This document shows, in pieces, positions 17,411 to 26,434 of a DNA stretch of 64,000 bases; within the stretch, counting starts at the first letter, position 1, and each line of letters begins with the position of its first letter. Location of the stretch: NCBI GenBank assembly GCA_965249005.1, contig CBDFLD010000023.1:992001-1056000 (forward strand), in the 5' to 3' direction. The notes beneath the pieces were generated by a model that made no database searches, was not told the DNA's origin, and saw nothing but the letters and a program-made list of their open reading frames with translations. The position numbers were made by a program, and so were the translations under genes. Origin of the DNA: CBDFLD01 sp965249005. GTDB taxonomy: Bacteria; Acidobacteriota; UBA6911.

Positions 17411-17445
17411 TTGTGGCTGCCCGCGCTTTCGAGATCTTAATGGGA
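17402..17445 (-). pseudogene. relic of the C-terminus of a second RAYT transposase
   Basis: On the minus strand this stretch reads LRSRKRGQPQKN, close to the intact transposase tail LRPSKGGRPRKN, and is followed by the same REP sequence. Only about a dozen codons remain; the dctM stop lies 25 bp upstream. Confidence 0.5.
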
Positions 17446-17469
17446 CACCATTGTGATCTCTACTTTGAA

Positions 17470-18771
17470 TCAGAGGAGTTGCGGCGCGATCAAGCGTGGG
17501 AGAAACAGCACCAATTGCGGGAAAACGATTACCAGAATCAGCAGAATCAACATTGGAGCCAATATGATCCCCGTATCTTTTAAGGCATCGACCACTTTGA
17601 TTTTCCCAAGGGAGCAGGAGATGAGCAGACACAGTCCATAAGGGGGAGTCACCAGTCCGAATGCCAGGGAGATCACGCCGATGATGGCAAAGTGGATTGG
17701 GTGCATGCCGACGTTTTCCGCGAGAGGCAACAGGATCGTGCCCAGAATGATGATGGCTGGAATGGCGTCGATGAACATACCAATAATGAGAAAAGAAATC
17801 GCGATCAGGAAACCTGTGGTCACTAAGCCGGTGCCCCAGGCGGCTACGACATCCACCAAGGCCCGAGGCACACGGAAGTAGGCCAGCAGCCAGCCGAATG
17901 CCGATGCTGTTCCGATGCAGAAAAGCGAGATGGAAGCGAAGCAGGCTGAGTCGTAAAGAACCTTTGGAAACTCCTTCAAACCGATCGAGCGGTAGATCAT
18001 CCCTCCTAGTAGCGCCGCGTAGATGACAGCAACCACGGAAGCCTCGGTAGGGGTGAAAAGCCCCCCGACAATGCCCCCGACGATGATCCCAGGAGTTACG
18101 ATGGCGAGGGCAGCTCGACCGAAGGCACGAAGGAGTTGCTCGAGAGAAGAGCGTTGGTAAATGGGGTAGTTGCGCATCTTGGCATAGACCAGCACGGTCC
18201 CCATGAGGAACAGAGCAATTAGGATACCTGGCACCACGCCTGCAAGGAACAAGCCGCCGATGGAAACCGACATTAATCCGCCCCAGACGATCATCATGAT
18301 GCTCGGCGGAATAATAACCCCCATCACCGAGGAGCAGGCGGTGATGGCCACAGAGAAACTGGAATCATAGCCTTGTTTCTTCATGGCTGGGATGAGCAGC
18401 GAGCCAATCCCAGCCGCATCTGCGGTCGAGGATCCTGAAATGCCAGCAAAGAGCATGCTTACCATGACGTTAATGTGACCCAATCCGCCCGGAAAATGGC
18501 CAACCGCGGCGCGAGACAGATTCACGAGTCGGTCGGTGATACCGGCGGTGTTCATCAAGTTCGCGGCCAGCAGGAAGAATGGCACTGCCAGCAGGATGAA
18601 GGTGTTATAGGACTTCCACATTTCGTTGATGAGTAGCATGGGGGTCAACCGCTCTTCGATGAACAAGATCGGGAGGCAAGCGAGCCCCAGGGCGAATGAG
18701 ACGGGAATGCGCAATACGATCAGCGCGCCGAAAGTACCAAAGAGGATCGCCGAGACTTCACCAGGACTCAC
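17470..18771 (-). CDS. dctM: TRAP transporter large permease (DctM family)
   Basis: A 433-residue protein with about 12 hydrophobic segments and DctM signatures: FAGISGSSTADAAGIGSLLIPAM, IIPPSIMMIVWG, GGLFTPTEASVVAV and FGLVTPPYGLCLL. With the DctQ subunit it forms the sodium-driven channel that imports an organic acid delivered by the DctP protein. It overlaps the dctQ frame by 14 bp, so the two are translated together. REP element R4 lies after its 3' end. Confidence 0.93.
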   Translation of the reverse strand: MSPGEVSAILFGTFGALIVLRIPVSFALGLACLPILFIEERLTPMLLINEMWKSYNTFILLAVPFFLLAANLMNTAGITDRLVNLSRAAVGHFPGGLGHINVMVSMLFAGISGSSTADAAGIGSLLIPAMKKQGYDSSFSVAITACSSVMGVIIPPSIMMIVWGGLMSVSIGGLFLAGVVPGILIALFLMGTVLVYAKMRNYPIYQRSSLEQLLRAFGRAALAIVTPGIIVGGIVGGLFTPTEASVVAVIYAALLGGMIYRSIGLKEFPKVLYDSACFASISLFCIGTASAFGWLLAYFRVPRALVDVVAAWGTGLVTTGFLIAISFLIIGMFIDAIPAIIILGTILLPLAENVGMHPIHFAIIGVISLAFGLVTPPYGLCLLISCSLGKIKVVDALKDTGIILAPMLILLILVIVFPQLVLFLPRLIAPQLL

Positions 18772-19261
18772 GGCCGCGCTCCTGACCTGATGCCGAGATC
18801 AATCTCAGATCATCCGCAATCTTCTCGAGTAAGAACAGAATCCAAGTTACTCCCGCCAAGGGAAATGAAATGTATATGGACAACATGTTGATCCCACTCA
18901 TCTCCGACGTTTGGATGAAACCGAATTCGGCAAAGTCATACCCGTACCAGGCAAAAACGAGAGCCACCAAGATCATGCCAAGATGCACGATCAGTTGAGA
19001 GAATCCTTTTTGGCGCTGGGAATTAGGATACGGCAATAAGTCCACGTCGAAATGAGTTCCATCCCGCACGGCAACCATCGAACCGACCATGATAATCCAT
19101 ACAAAACAAAATCGAGCCGCTTCCTCGGTCCAGATGTACCTTGGAATAATCTCTACATAGCGGGAAAGAATCTGCAGCGAAACCGGGATAATCATGACCC
19201 CCATGAGGAGAGTCAGCACGACTTTCAAGAGCCGGTGGTAGCGTTCTAGGAACAATTTCAT
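18758..19261 (-). CDS. dctQ: TRAP transporter small permease (DctQ family)
   Basis: A 167-residue protein with four hydrophobic helices, typical of DctQ, including the signature WTEEAARFCFVWIIMVGSMVA and the following charged RDGTHFDVDL. Overlap with dctM and a 75-bp gap from dctP give the standard P-Q-M order. Confidence 0.9.
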   Translation of the reverse strand: MKLFLERYHRLLKVVLTLLMGVMIIPVSLQILSRYVEIIPRYIWTEEAARFCFVWIIMVGSMVAVRDGTHFDVDLLPYPNSQRQKGFSQLIVHLGMILVALVFAWYGYDFAEFGFIQTSEMSGINMLSIYISFPLAGVTWILFLLEKIADDLRLISASGQERGRESW

Positions 19262-19336
19262 GACGTTTGAATGATTTTAGTGGGAGCGCTGTACGGACCG
19301 GAGAATGTCGTAGCTCAATCAGATTTCCCGTACCCA

Positions 19337-20365
19337 CTATCTGGCCGCGTTGACGCGGGCCAACACATCCTCTGCGCCGATTTCTTTGGCGTAGGCTCTC
19401 TTTACGGGCTCGGCCAAGCGCAATAACTCTGCTCTTTGAGTGAACTCATGCGTCCGAAGCTTGCCCTCGCTCTCCATTCGTGCCAATTTCCTGGCGTCCT
19501 CGGTGGATTCGAGCTGACGGCCATAGGCTCCAGCTTCGCGCCCAGCTCTGAGGATTACCGCCTGCAACTCATCGGGAAGCCGACCCAGGGTCTTGGCGCT
19601 GAAGCACAAGGGCCGAACGGTGATGGCGTGTTGCGTGAGGGAGACTTCTGGTCCCACTTCGTAGAACTTCATCTGCTGAATTCCGGCCGCTTCGTTCTCT
19701 GCGGCATCGATCACGCCGGTTTGGATCGCGTTGTAGATCTCACTGTAGGCGATCACCGTGGGTGAAGCTTCGATCGCCTGAAATATGCGCGTCTGGATCG
19801 GCGCCCCCATTACCCGCACGGCGAGCCCCCTGAATTCTGCCATGGTGGTAATGGGCTTGTTGACGATCAGATTGCGGGTGCCGCCTCCCGCGTATCCAAT
19901 CAGCATCACATCGGCGTTTTGTGAAATCTCCTCGGCAATGGGTTCGAGCGCATCACTTTCAAGCACCTTGTTCCAATGATCTAGATCCCGGAACAAGAAT
20001 GGCATGTCCATCAACGGGGCTGCCTTGGAAAAGGTGGACATGTGGGAAGGGGAGACGATTGCGTAATCCACGGAGATGCCGCGGCTCATGTAGGCGAAGT
20101 AATCCTTTTCCAGGCCGAGCTCGCTGTTGAGATAAAGCTCGAATTCAATTGGTTTCGCGTAATACTCCTTGACCAACTGTTCGAACTTGCGAAGTGAGCG
20201 GGTAAAGGCGTGATCTTCGTCAAACTGAGTTGCTCCCCTGAGGGTGATGGAATCCGTGTCATGTCTTTCGGCCGTTCCGCTGCAGCCGCAAAAGACTACG
20301 GCCACTATTGCTAGAACTAGGCAATTCGACATTGCTGCACGTGCTCCACGTACGGTTTGTCTCAT
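19337..20365 (-). CDS. dctP: TRAP transporter solute-binding protein (DctP family)
   Basis: The start chosen is ATG 20365, with AAGGA 5 nt upstream. The N-terminus is a lipoprotein-like signal ending FCGC, about 342 residues in all. DctP-type segments are AGGGTRNLIVNKPITTMAEF, then GLAVRVM with the conserved Arg that binds a ligand carboxylate, then YSEIYNAIQTGVIDAAENE. It captures an organic acid, perhaps a sugar acid or dicarboxylate, for the DctQM permease. The ligand is not predictable. It is divergent from the TPR gene, with REP R5 between. Confidence 0.9.
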   Translation of the reverse strand: MRQTVRGARAAMSNCLVLAIVAVVFCGCSGTAERHDTDSITLRGATQFDEDHAFTRSLRKFEQLVKEYYAKPIEFELYLNSELGLEKDYFAYMSRGISVDYAIVSPSHMSTFSKAAPLMDMPFLFRDLDHWNKVLESDALEPIAEEISQNADVMLIGYAGGGTRNLIVNKPITTMAEFRGLAVRVMGAPIQTRIFQAIEASPTVIAYSEIYNAIQTGVIDAAENEAAGIQQMKFYEVGPEVSLTQHAITVRPLCFSAKTLGRLPDELQAVILRAGREAGAYGRQLESTEDARKLARMESEGKLRTHEFTQRAELLRLAEPVKRAYAKEIGAEDVLARVNAAR

Positions 20366-20445
20366 GTGATCCTTGGGGGGCAATTGTGTCTCGAGATTCG
20401 CAGCTGAGCGAGAGTTCAAGGTTACCCATCGATTCTACACTATTA

Positions 20446-20475
20446 GGGGGACGTTCCCCACGTTTCCCGGTTTTT
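20446..20475 (-). repeat. REP element R5
   Basis: GGGGGACGTTCCCC then ACGTTTCCCGGTTTTT, in the 311-bp divergent gap between dctP and the TPR gene. The neighbouring bases read KKRGKTGK on the minus strand, which could be a faint transposase-tail relic. Nothing else is recognised in the gap. Confidence 0.75.
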
Positions 20476-20676
20476 CCACGCTTCTTCGGGAGGGCTCTCC
20501 CGGTAGTCGCGACCGTAGCCGGTCGAATGAGCCTTTGTGTGATCCCTGCACTAGGCCGTGCAACCCAATTTGCGATAAGAAAGAGGATAGCGCCATCTAC
20601 AAGCACTTGCGTGGCAAACGGAGCCGCCACCGCGAGGGAGCGGACAACAACCCTAGGAAGGACTCCAATAGTCCCT

Positions 20677-21492
20677 GTGATTAAGACAATAGCGGCTCTT
20701 CTCTTGGGCGGGTTCCTCAGCTCTGTGCACGGTCATGGAGATCTGGGCATCAAGATCGAAAAACTCACCCTGGAGATCGCTCAGGATCCCACGAATGCTA
20801 CCCTCTATCTTCGGCGGGCGAACCTGCATCGCCTTCACAAAGATTGGGACGCCGCGCTAGCGGATTTGCAGCAACTCGCCATGAGGATGCCCGGCGATCC
20901 CAAGGTTCTTATTTTGCGAGGGCAGGTTTACTTCGATGCCGGCTTCACACTGGCAGCAAAAACCTCCCTGGAGCAATTTCTTGCTGTTGAGCCCGATCAC
21001 GCAGAAGGATGGTTGCTACTCGCGCGAATTCGCGCGCGGAGAGGATTGAATGCCAACAGCCAGTACGATCGTCATGTGGTCCTGGCGAAGAAGGTCGATG
21101 CCGGGATGTTTCTGGAGTGGGCCCGCGCAGTTTCCACCCTCGAGCCGCAATACCTCAAACGGTCGCTCGAGGTTCTCGATAGGGGCATCGCGGCCAAGGG
21201 CTCAGTCTGGCTTCTGGAAGAGGAGGCCATTGCCTACCATGTGAAGCTGCAACAATTCGACAAAGCTTTGAAACGGTTGGACGCCATTCTCAAAGCCAGC
21301 CACCGTCTGGAGCGCTGGCTCGATCTGCGGGCACGGATCCTGTTTCGTGCCGGCCGAATCGAACAGGCGGAACAAGCATGGCGTGACTGTTTGAAGACCA
21401 TCGAGAGGCTGCCAGAAAGAATCCGGCGGCAATCTTCCGTCGTGACCCTGCACAAATCGGTCCGTGAAAGGCTAGGCAAGTTCGGAGCCTAG
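20677..21492 (+). CDS. secreted TPR-repeat protein
   Basis: The credible start is GTG 20677, which gives a signal peptide (IKTIAALLLGGFLSSVHG); the longer open frame to 20308 runs through REP R5 and into dctP. About 271 residues. TPR helices are visible (LYLRRANLHRLHKDWDAALA, LILRGQVYFDAGFTLAAKT, WLLLARIRARRGL). TPR arrays mediate protein contacts. It ends 10 bp before the phosphoesterase gene, so the two form an operon and may work together. Confidence 0.75.
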   Translation: MIKTIAALLLGGFLSSVHGHGDLGIKIEKLTLEIAQDPTNATLYLRRANLHRLHKDWDAALADLQQLAMRMPGDPKVLILRGQVYFDAGFTLAAKTSLEQFLAVEPDHAEGWLLLARIRARRGLNANSQYDRHVVLAKKVDAGMFLEWARAVSTLEPQYLKRSLEVLDRGIAAKGSVWLLEEEAIAYHVKLQQFDKALKRLDAILKASHRLERWLDLRARILFRAGRIEQAEQAWRDCLKTIERLPERIRRQSSVVTLHKSVRERLGKFGA

Positions 21493-21502
21493 GCGATTTC
21501 TC

Positions 21503-23374
21503 ATGTACCCGTACGCAACCAAGGCGTTGTCCATTGCACTCTTGCTACTGTGTTTTGCCCGTTTGGCAGAAGCGGAGGATGTCGATCTCCACCTTGTCCA
21601 GATGGGCAGTACGTGGAAGTATCTCGATGATGGTTCGGATCAGGGCACGGCATGGCGAGAGAGAGCCTATTCCGATGGCTCGTGGCCGGTTGGACCTGCC
21701 CAGCTCGGCTACGGTGACGGCGACGAGGCTACGGTGGTCGGCTATGGAGGCAATTCGGACGACAAGCATATCACGACCTATTTTCGCCATCATTTTACTG
21801 TCAACAACCGCTCGGCGATTACAGAACTGAATCTTTCACTGTTGCGGGATGACGGTGCGGTTGTCTACCTCAACGGCGTCGAAATCGTGCGGAGCAACAT
21901 GCCCGGCGCCTCGGTCGATTACCTGACTCAGGCATCAGGCGGTGCTTCCGAAGGCGTTATCCTCGAGTATCCGGTTGATCCATCACTGCTGATCGGTGGC
22001 GACAACCTGCTGGCGGTGGAGATCCATCAGGTTCGTCCGACCAGCTCCGACATCTCTTTTGACTGTTCGCTCATTGCAAACCCCACGCCTCCGATCGGAA
22101 CAGTCGCTCGCGGTCCCTACCTGCAGCTCCGTACCTCATCCAGCATGGTGATTCGCTGGCGCACCGCAAGTGCCACCGATAGCCGGGTCCGCTACGGTCT
22201 CAGTCAGGACGGTTTGAGCTTCAGTGCTTCAGACGGCGCCATAACTACGGAGCACGAAGTCACCGTCGGCGGCTTGCTGTCGAACACCCAATATTACTAC
22301 ACCATTGGATCGACCTCGAACGACCTAGTAGGGCCTCACCCCACCCTACATTTCAAAACGGCTCCTGCCGCGGGTAGCCCCGTACCGACTCGAGTTTGGG
22401 TGATTGGGGACTCGGGCACCAAGGACAATAATGCCCGAGCGGTGCGCGATGCTTACAAGTCCTTCACGGCAAGCCAGTCGACGGACGTATGGCTGCTCCT
22501 GGGCGACAATGCCTATAGTTCCGGAACCGACGCCGAATACCAGAAGGTCGTGTTCGACATGTATCCAGAGCTGCTACGAACCACAGTGCCGTGGGCCGCG
22601 ATAGGCAACCATGAAGCCAATTCAAACAACGGCTCGCCCCACTATACGATTTTCACCAACCCTGCGAATGGTGAAGCAGGAGGAGTTGCCTCAGGCTCGG
22701 AACGCTACTTTTCTTTTGACCATGCCAATGTCCATTTCGTCTGTCTCGATTCAGCTACCGTCGACCGAGATCCCCTGGGCCCCATGGCAACATGGTTGCG
22801 CCAGGACCTGAACGATACCACGCAGGGATGGATCATTGCCTTCTGGCACCATCCACCCTACTCCAAGGGCAGTCACAATTCCGACAACGAAGGGATCTTG
22901 ATCGACATGCGTGAGAACTTCCTGCCCATCCTAGAAGAAGGGGGTGTCGATTTGATTTTGGCGGGTCACAGCCACACGTATGAGCGTTCTATGATGATCG
23001 ACGGCCACTATGGCAAGTCCAGTAGCTTCAATAACACACATGTCAAAGACGGCGGGCTTGGGCGTGACGATCAGGGCCAGGCCTATCAAAAAGACGAAGG
23101 CTCTCACCTCGGGACTGTGTATGCCGTGGCCGGCAACTCTGGTAAGGTCAGCTCCGGCTACTCACTTAATCATCCCGTCATGATAGATTTCGGTGGTAAA
23201 CGTGGCCTCGAGGAGCTGGGGTCCATGGTGCTGGAAATCCAGGGGGGGCGCATGGATGTTGTTTTCCTCAACAGCTCCGAAACGATCCGCGATTATTTTA
23301 CAATTCAAAAGGATCTGCAGAGCGCCGCCCCGGCTAGTCCGACGAACTTGACCCTGAGTTTCGGAAGTCCCTGA
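21503..23374 (+). CDS. secreted purple-acid-phosphatase-like metallophosphoesterase
   Basis: A 623-residue protein with a signal peptide ending ARLAEA. Residues about 25-200 form a beta-sandwich with lectin-like motifs (LRDDGAVVYLNGVEI). About 205-300 is the Fn3-like N-terminal domain of purple acid phosphatases (GPYLQLRTSSSMVIRWRT). About 310-540 is the calcineurin-like catalytic domain with metal ligands in IGDSG, LLGDNAY, GNHE, HHPPYS and GHSHTYER. It probably releases phosphate from organic phosphates outside the cytoplasm. Operon with the TPR gene. Confidence 0.9.
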   Translation: MYPYATKALSIALLLLCFARLAEAEDVDLHLVQMGSTWKYLDDGSDQGTAWRERAYSDGSWPVGPAQLGYGDGDEATVVGYGGNSDDKHITTYFRHHFTVNNRSAITELNLSLLRDDGAVVYLNGVEIVRSNMPGASVDYLTQASGGASEGVILEYPVDPSLLIGGDNLLAVEIHQVRPTSSDISFDCSLIANPTPPIGTVARGPYLQLRTSSSMVIRWRTASATDSRVRYGLSQDGLSFSASDGAITTEHEVTVGGLLSNTQYYYTIGSTSNDLVGPHPTLHFKTAPAAGSPVPTRVWVIGDSGTKDNNARAVRDAYKSFTASQSTDVWLLLGDNAYSSGTDAEYQKVVFDMYPELLRTTVPWAAIGNHEANSNNGSPHYTIFTNPANGEAGGVASGSERYFSFDHANVHFVCLDSATVDRDPLGPMATWLRQDLNDTTQGWIIAFWHHPPYSKGSHNSDNEGILIDMRENFLPILEEGGVDLILAGHSHTYERSMMIDGHYGKSSSFNNTHVKDGGLGRDDQGQAYQKDEGSHLGTVYAVAGNSGKVSSGYSLNHPVMIDFGGKRGLEELGSMVLEIQGGRMDVVFLNSSETIRDYFTIQKDLQSAAPASPTNLTLSFGSP

Positions 23375-23432
23375 GAAAGTTCGAAGGCGTGCTCGTTGAG
23401 GCAAGCGGTTTTGACCGAGACTCTCGCGCTGA

Positions 23433-25001
23433 TTACTCAGCACCTCGAAATCTATGGCTCGGCGAAATGTTTTCCACGCCTACCCTGGCGATACAGCCTC
23501 GCGCCTTCACTGGTTTTTCAGCCAGGTGTTGTAGGCGTGCCCCCCTGCTTCCTGTGTACATGTAGCTGTCAAAGATAGCCGCGTTGCCTAGCATTCGTGG
23601 ATCCTTCTCCTCGCGCAGCCTCCGCTCCATTTCACGGCGCAGTTCTTTCTTGGTCTCGGCTAAGGCAGGTTCGCCGGCCAGGTTGGTGACGCAGCCGGGA
23701 TCGTCGGAGATTCGGTAGAGCTCTTCCTTGGGACGTTTCCCAAACGAGAGACGGTAGAAACTATCGAATCGCCTGAGGAGGTAGGCCCTCGTGGGGCCTG
23801 GGTCGCTGTTGGGATATCCAGTCTCAGGATTTCCCGCGGGCCACCGATCCGGCTCGTAATTGCGAATGTACAGATGGTCGAGCGTGCGAATCGCGCGGAT
23901 CGGATAACCCCAGTCGTGAGGCCTTCCCAAGTCATGGCGTTCTTTTCCGACCAGCATGCTGGTACGCATCTTATCTATCAGGCCCGACTTGCCGGACTTC
24001 AGGATGCCCAGGAAACTCTTGCCACTCATCTGAAGATGGGGTTTCAAGCCAGCGAGCTCCAAGAAGGTCGGTGCAAAGTCACTGGCATTGATGAAATCAT
24101 CTATTATGTTTCCTGCCTCGATGCCACCCCAGCGCACAGCTAGCGGCAAATGAAAACCATGTTCGTAGATCTGACCCTTGACCCGCGGAAAAGGCATTCC
24201 GTGGTCTGAGGTCACAAGGATGAACGTATTGTCGAGCTCCCCTTGCTCCTCGAGTATCTTGACCATCTTACCCAGGTGCCGATCGAACCACTCCACCTCG
24301 AGAGAGTAATCGAGCAAATCGCTCTTGATCGTATTCGACTGCGGGTAGTAGGCCGGCAGCTTGACGTCTCTGATGTTCTTCCCACTTCGGATTCCCGAGC
24401 CCTCCTCATAGCCCCGGTGGGGCTCGTGCCCTCCGTACCAGAAACAGAAAGGCTGATCCGGCTCGCGGGCCTGCAAAAACGCTTCGAAGTTGGCCGCGTA
24501 ATCTCTGCCGCTGATTCCACGCAGAGGAGGCTCGAGCAGACGTTGGTTGAACGCCGGCCCAGCCGGGTTGCGGTCGAATCCGCCCGCCTTGTAGTCGCCA
24601 GGTCCCCATCCTTTGCCGGTGTAGCCAACAAAGTATCCCGCCTGCTCGAGTAAATCCGGATAAACCTCGTATTTTGCGGGAAACACTCCGAAGTGGTTGA
24701 CAGCTTCTTCGAGCTGCCAGGTATTGCGACCGGTCAAGATACTGGCCCGGCAAGGGCTACACTTCGGATTGGAGGTAAAACAGTTGCGAAACAGTACACC
24801 TTCCTGCGCGATCCGATCGAAGGCTGGCGTCTTCACCCAATCGGAGCCATAAACGCCGGCGTGTTCTTGAGACCAATCGTCAGCGATGGCGAAGAGTATG
24901 TTGGGGCGATCCTGCCGCCTGTCACTCCACCCCAAGGTCAGGTATAGGAGCGAGAAGAGCATTGCCACCATCGGCACTCCCCAGCGCAGCATCCACCTCA
25001 T
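23433..25001 (-). CDS. secreted sulfatase (arylsulfatase/sulfamidase family)
   Basis: A 522-residue protein with an N-terminal membrane or signal segment. Metal-binding NILFAIADDWS lies near residue 34. The sulfatase signature CSPCRASILTGR has the Cys that must become formylglycine. VTSDHGMPFPRVKG and GKMV-type segments follow. Such enzymes remove sulfate from glycans or aryl esters. No maturation enzyme gene is in this window, so activation depends on one elsewhere. The closest subfamily appears to be heparan N-sulfatase-like; the substrate is uncertain. Confidence 0.9.
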   Translation of the reverse strand: MRWMLRWGVPMVAMLFSLLYLTLGWSDRRQDRPNILFAIADDWSQEHAGVYGSDWVKTPAFDRIAQEGVLFRNCFTSNPKCSPCRASILTGRNTWQLEEAVNHFGVFPAKYEVYPDLLEQAGYFVGYTGKGWGPGDYKAGGFDRNPAGPAFNQRLLEPPLRGISGRDYAANFEAFLQAREPDQPFCFWYGGHEPHRGYEEGSGIRSGKNIRDVKLPAYYPQSNTIKSDLLDYSLEVEWFDRHLGKMVKILEEQGELDNTFILVTSDHGMPFPRVKGQIYEHGFHLPLAVRWGGIEAGNIIDDFINASDFAPTFLELAGLKPHLQMSGKSFLGILKSGKSGLIDKMRTSMLVGKERHDLGRPHDWGYPIRAIRTLDHLYIRNYEPDRWPAGNPETGYPNSDPGPTRAYLLRRFDSFYRLSFGKRPKEELYRISDDPGCVTNLAGEPALAETKKELRREMERRLREEKDPRMLGNAAIFDSYMYTGSRGARLQHLAEKPVKARGCIARVGVENISPSHRFRGAE

Positions 25002-25077
25002 CTTCGCTCCTCCCCGGCACTTCGGTTTAACCCTACTCTAGTGTCTCGTACACACGTTCGTAAATAAGCGCAGTCAG

Positions 25078-25100
25078 GTGTACTGATCAACCAGTGTACT
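25078..25100. promoter_or_regulatory. direct repeat GTGTACT x2 upstream of the sulfatase gene
   Basis: Two GTGTACT copies with a 16-bp period lie 77-99 bp upstream of the sulfatase start, in a 273-bp gap with no gene. They could bind a regulator; no known operator is recognised. Confidence 0.25.
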
Positions 25101-25274
25101 ATAGGTGGCACCAAGAGCATTGCCGAACACGGGCGGAGAATACCTACGCCTAAGAAACGACGGGCTCATGGCAGGGTCTGAATTCGAGTTCGGGATTGGA
25201 GACAAGTCGCTCAATGTTCCGATCAGACGCTCCTGAGAAAGGGACGCAGTTATTGAGCGTGGACATTTTGCCGG

Positions 25275-26369
25275 CTATCTCACGGGCACTGTGAGCAAGG
25301 GGCTCGCACCAACTCCTCCGGATGCCTGGAGAGAAAACACGTACGTCAACAGGTTGAAAGTCGACTTGGAGTTCAAGTCGGAGTCACCGATATAAAACCA
25401 GTGACCTCTGTAGTAGACGCGTGCAAACGCGTCTGCTGGTTTTTCTGCCTGCGCCTTGATCCGCAACAGACGTCCTGTGATAGTCGCCCAGTCAAAAGGT
25501 TTGCCCTCGGCGTCTGCGGTTACGGTAACGAAACCCTGATTCTCATGTACCTCCGGTGGGACGACCGACTGCGACAAGTAGAAGAAGACCCCCAGCACGG
25601 ACCGACCCGTAAAGGCGATTTCGTTTTTGCCTCCGCGAATGCTCCCCTGTCGCACCCGAAAAATATTCTGTCCTTGATCAAGATCCAGGATTCTCTTGAC
25701 CTCTTCTACTGTCTGCGAGAGCTCCGGCGTAGAAGGAACCCCAATTTCTAAGAACATTTCGGTCTTTTTCTCCTCAGATCCAACCCGAAGGTCCAGTTTC
25801 CCGGCCATTTGTAAATCCCGCAGAAGCCTGCTTGCTCTTTGGAATTCTCGATACTGAGGAGGGACATAGGAGGGGGTCGGACCTGAGGCACTGGGGGCGT
25901 TCCTCACGTCGTTTATTTCCTGGACACAGCACAACAGTAAGCGTTCAATGCTCCAGCCCGATTGTGACAGCAGGATGATGGCGTCGGCGGCTATGGGCGA
26001 TAGAAACCTGCGGGAGAAGTCCTCTCCTTGAAGAGGCGTATAGGTGATGGTTGGTCTCTCTTCATAGTCTGCGCCGAATTCCATGCCAACGACGCTACTG
26101 CCGCCACCGGTACTTATCACGGGACCCACGCGTGCGGAACCAGTCAAGGCGTACTGAGTGAGGACACTGTCGAGTGAAAGAAAAAGTGGGGTATCCCGGT
26201 AACGCAGTCTCACCAGGTTGAGCAGAAGCTGCTCGTTCCAAGAGTGAACAATCGCCTGATTATAGTGGAACCGGGCTCGCGGAACGGTCCGAGGACCCAA
26301 TTTGCCGGCACACCCGACCAGAGCGAAATGAACTAAGAATATCCCTACAAGAGCAAGTCGCGAAGGCAT
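25275..26369 (-). CDS. conserved hypothetical outer-envelope lipoprotein
   Basis: 364 residues from ATG 26369, with GAGG upstream. It has a lipobox FALVGC, then a conserved-looking segment RARFHYNQAIVHSWNEQLLLNLVRLRYRDTP (shown in part: NLVRLRYRDTPLFL). Later parts read FYLSQSVVPPEVH and YRGHWFYIGDSDLNSK. I know this pattern only as an uncharacterised family; no enzyme motif is seen. It is the last gene of an apparent operon with the symporter and the TAXI-MscS fusion, so it may be an envelope partner of that system. Confidence 0.7.
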   Translation of the reverse strand: MPSRLALVGIFLVHFALVGCAGKLGPRTVPRARFHYNQAIVHSWNEQLLLNLVRLRYRDTPLFLSLDSVLTQYALTGSARVGPVISTGGGSSVVGMEFGADYEERPTITYTPLQGEDFSRRFLSPIAADAIILLSQSGWSIERLLLCCVQEINDVRNAPSASGPTPSYVPPQYREFQRASRLLRDLQMAGKLDLRVGSEEKKTEMFLEIGVPSTPELSQTVEEVKRILDLDQGQNIFRVRQGSIRGGKNEIAFTGRSVLGVFFYLSQSVVPPEVHENQGFVTVTADAEGKPFDWATITGRLLRIKAQAEKPADAFARVYYRGHWFYIGDSDLNSKSTFNLLTYVFSLQASGGVGASPLLTVPVR

Positions 26370-26434
26370 ATTCAAATTCCTCTCCTTTCTCATCCTCTGC
26401 CAACGAGCGGCTTGGTACATCAATGTGCAAGACG

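Noticed and set aside
20308..20676. Long N-terminal extension of the TPR protein
   Set aside because: It runs through the REP element and the start of dctP; the signal peptide begins at 20677.
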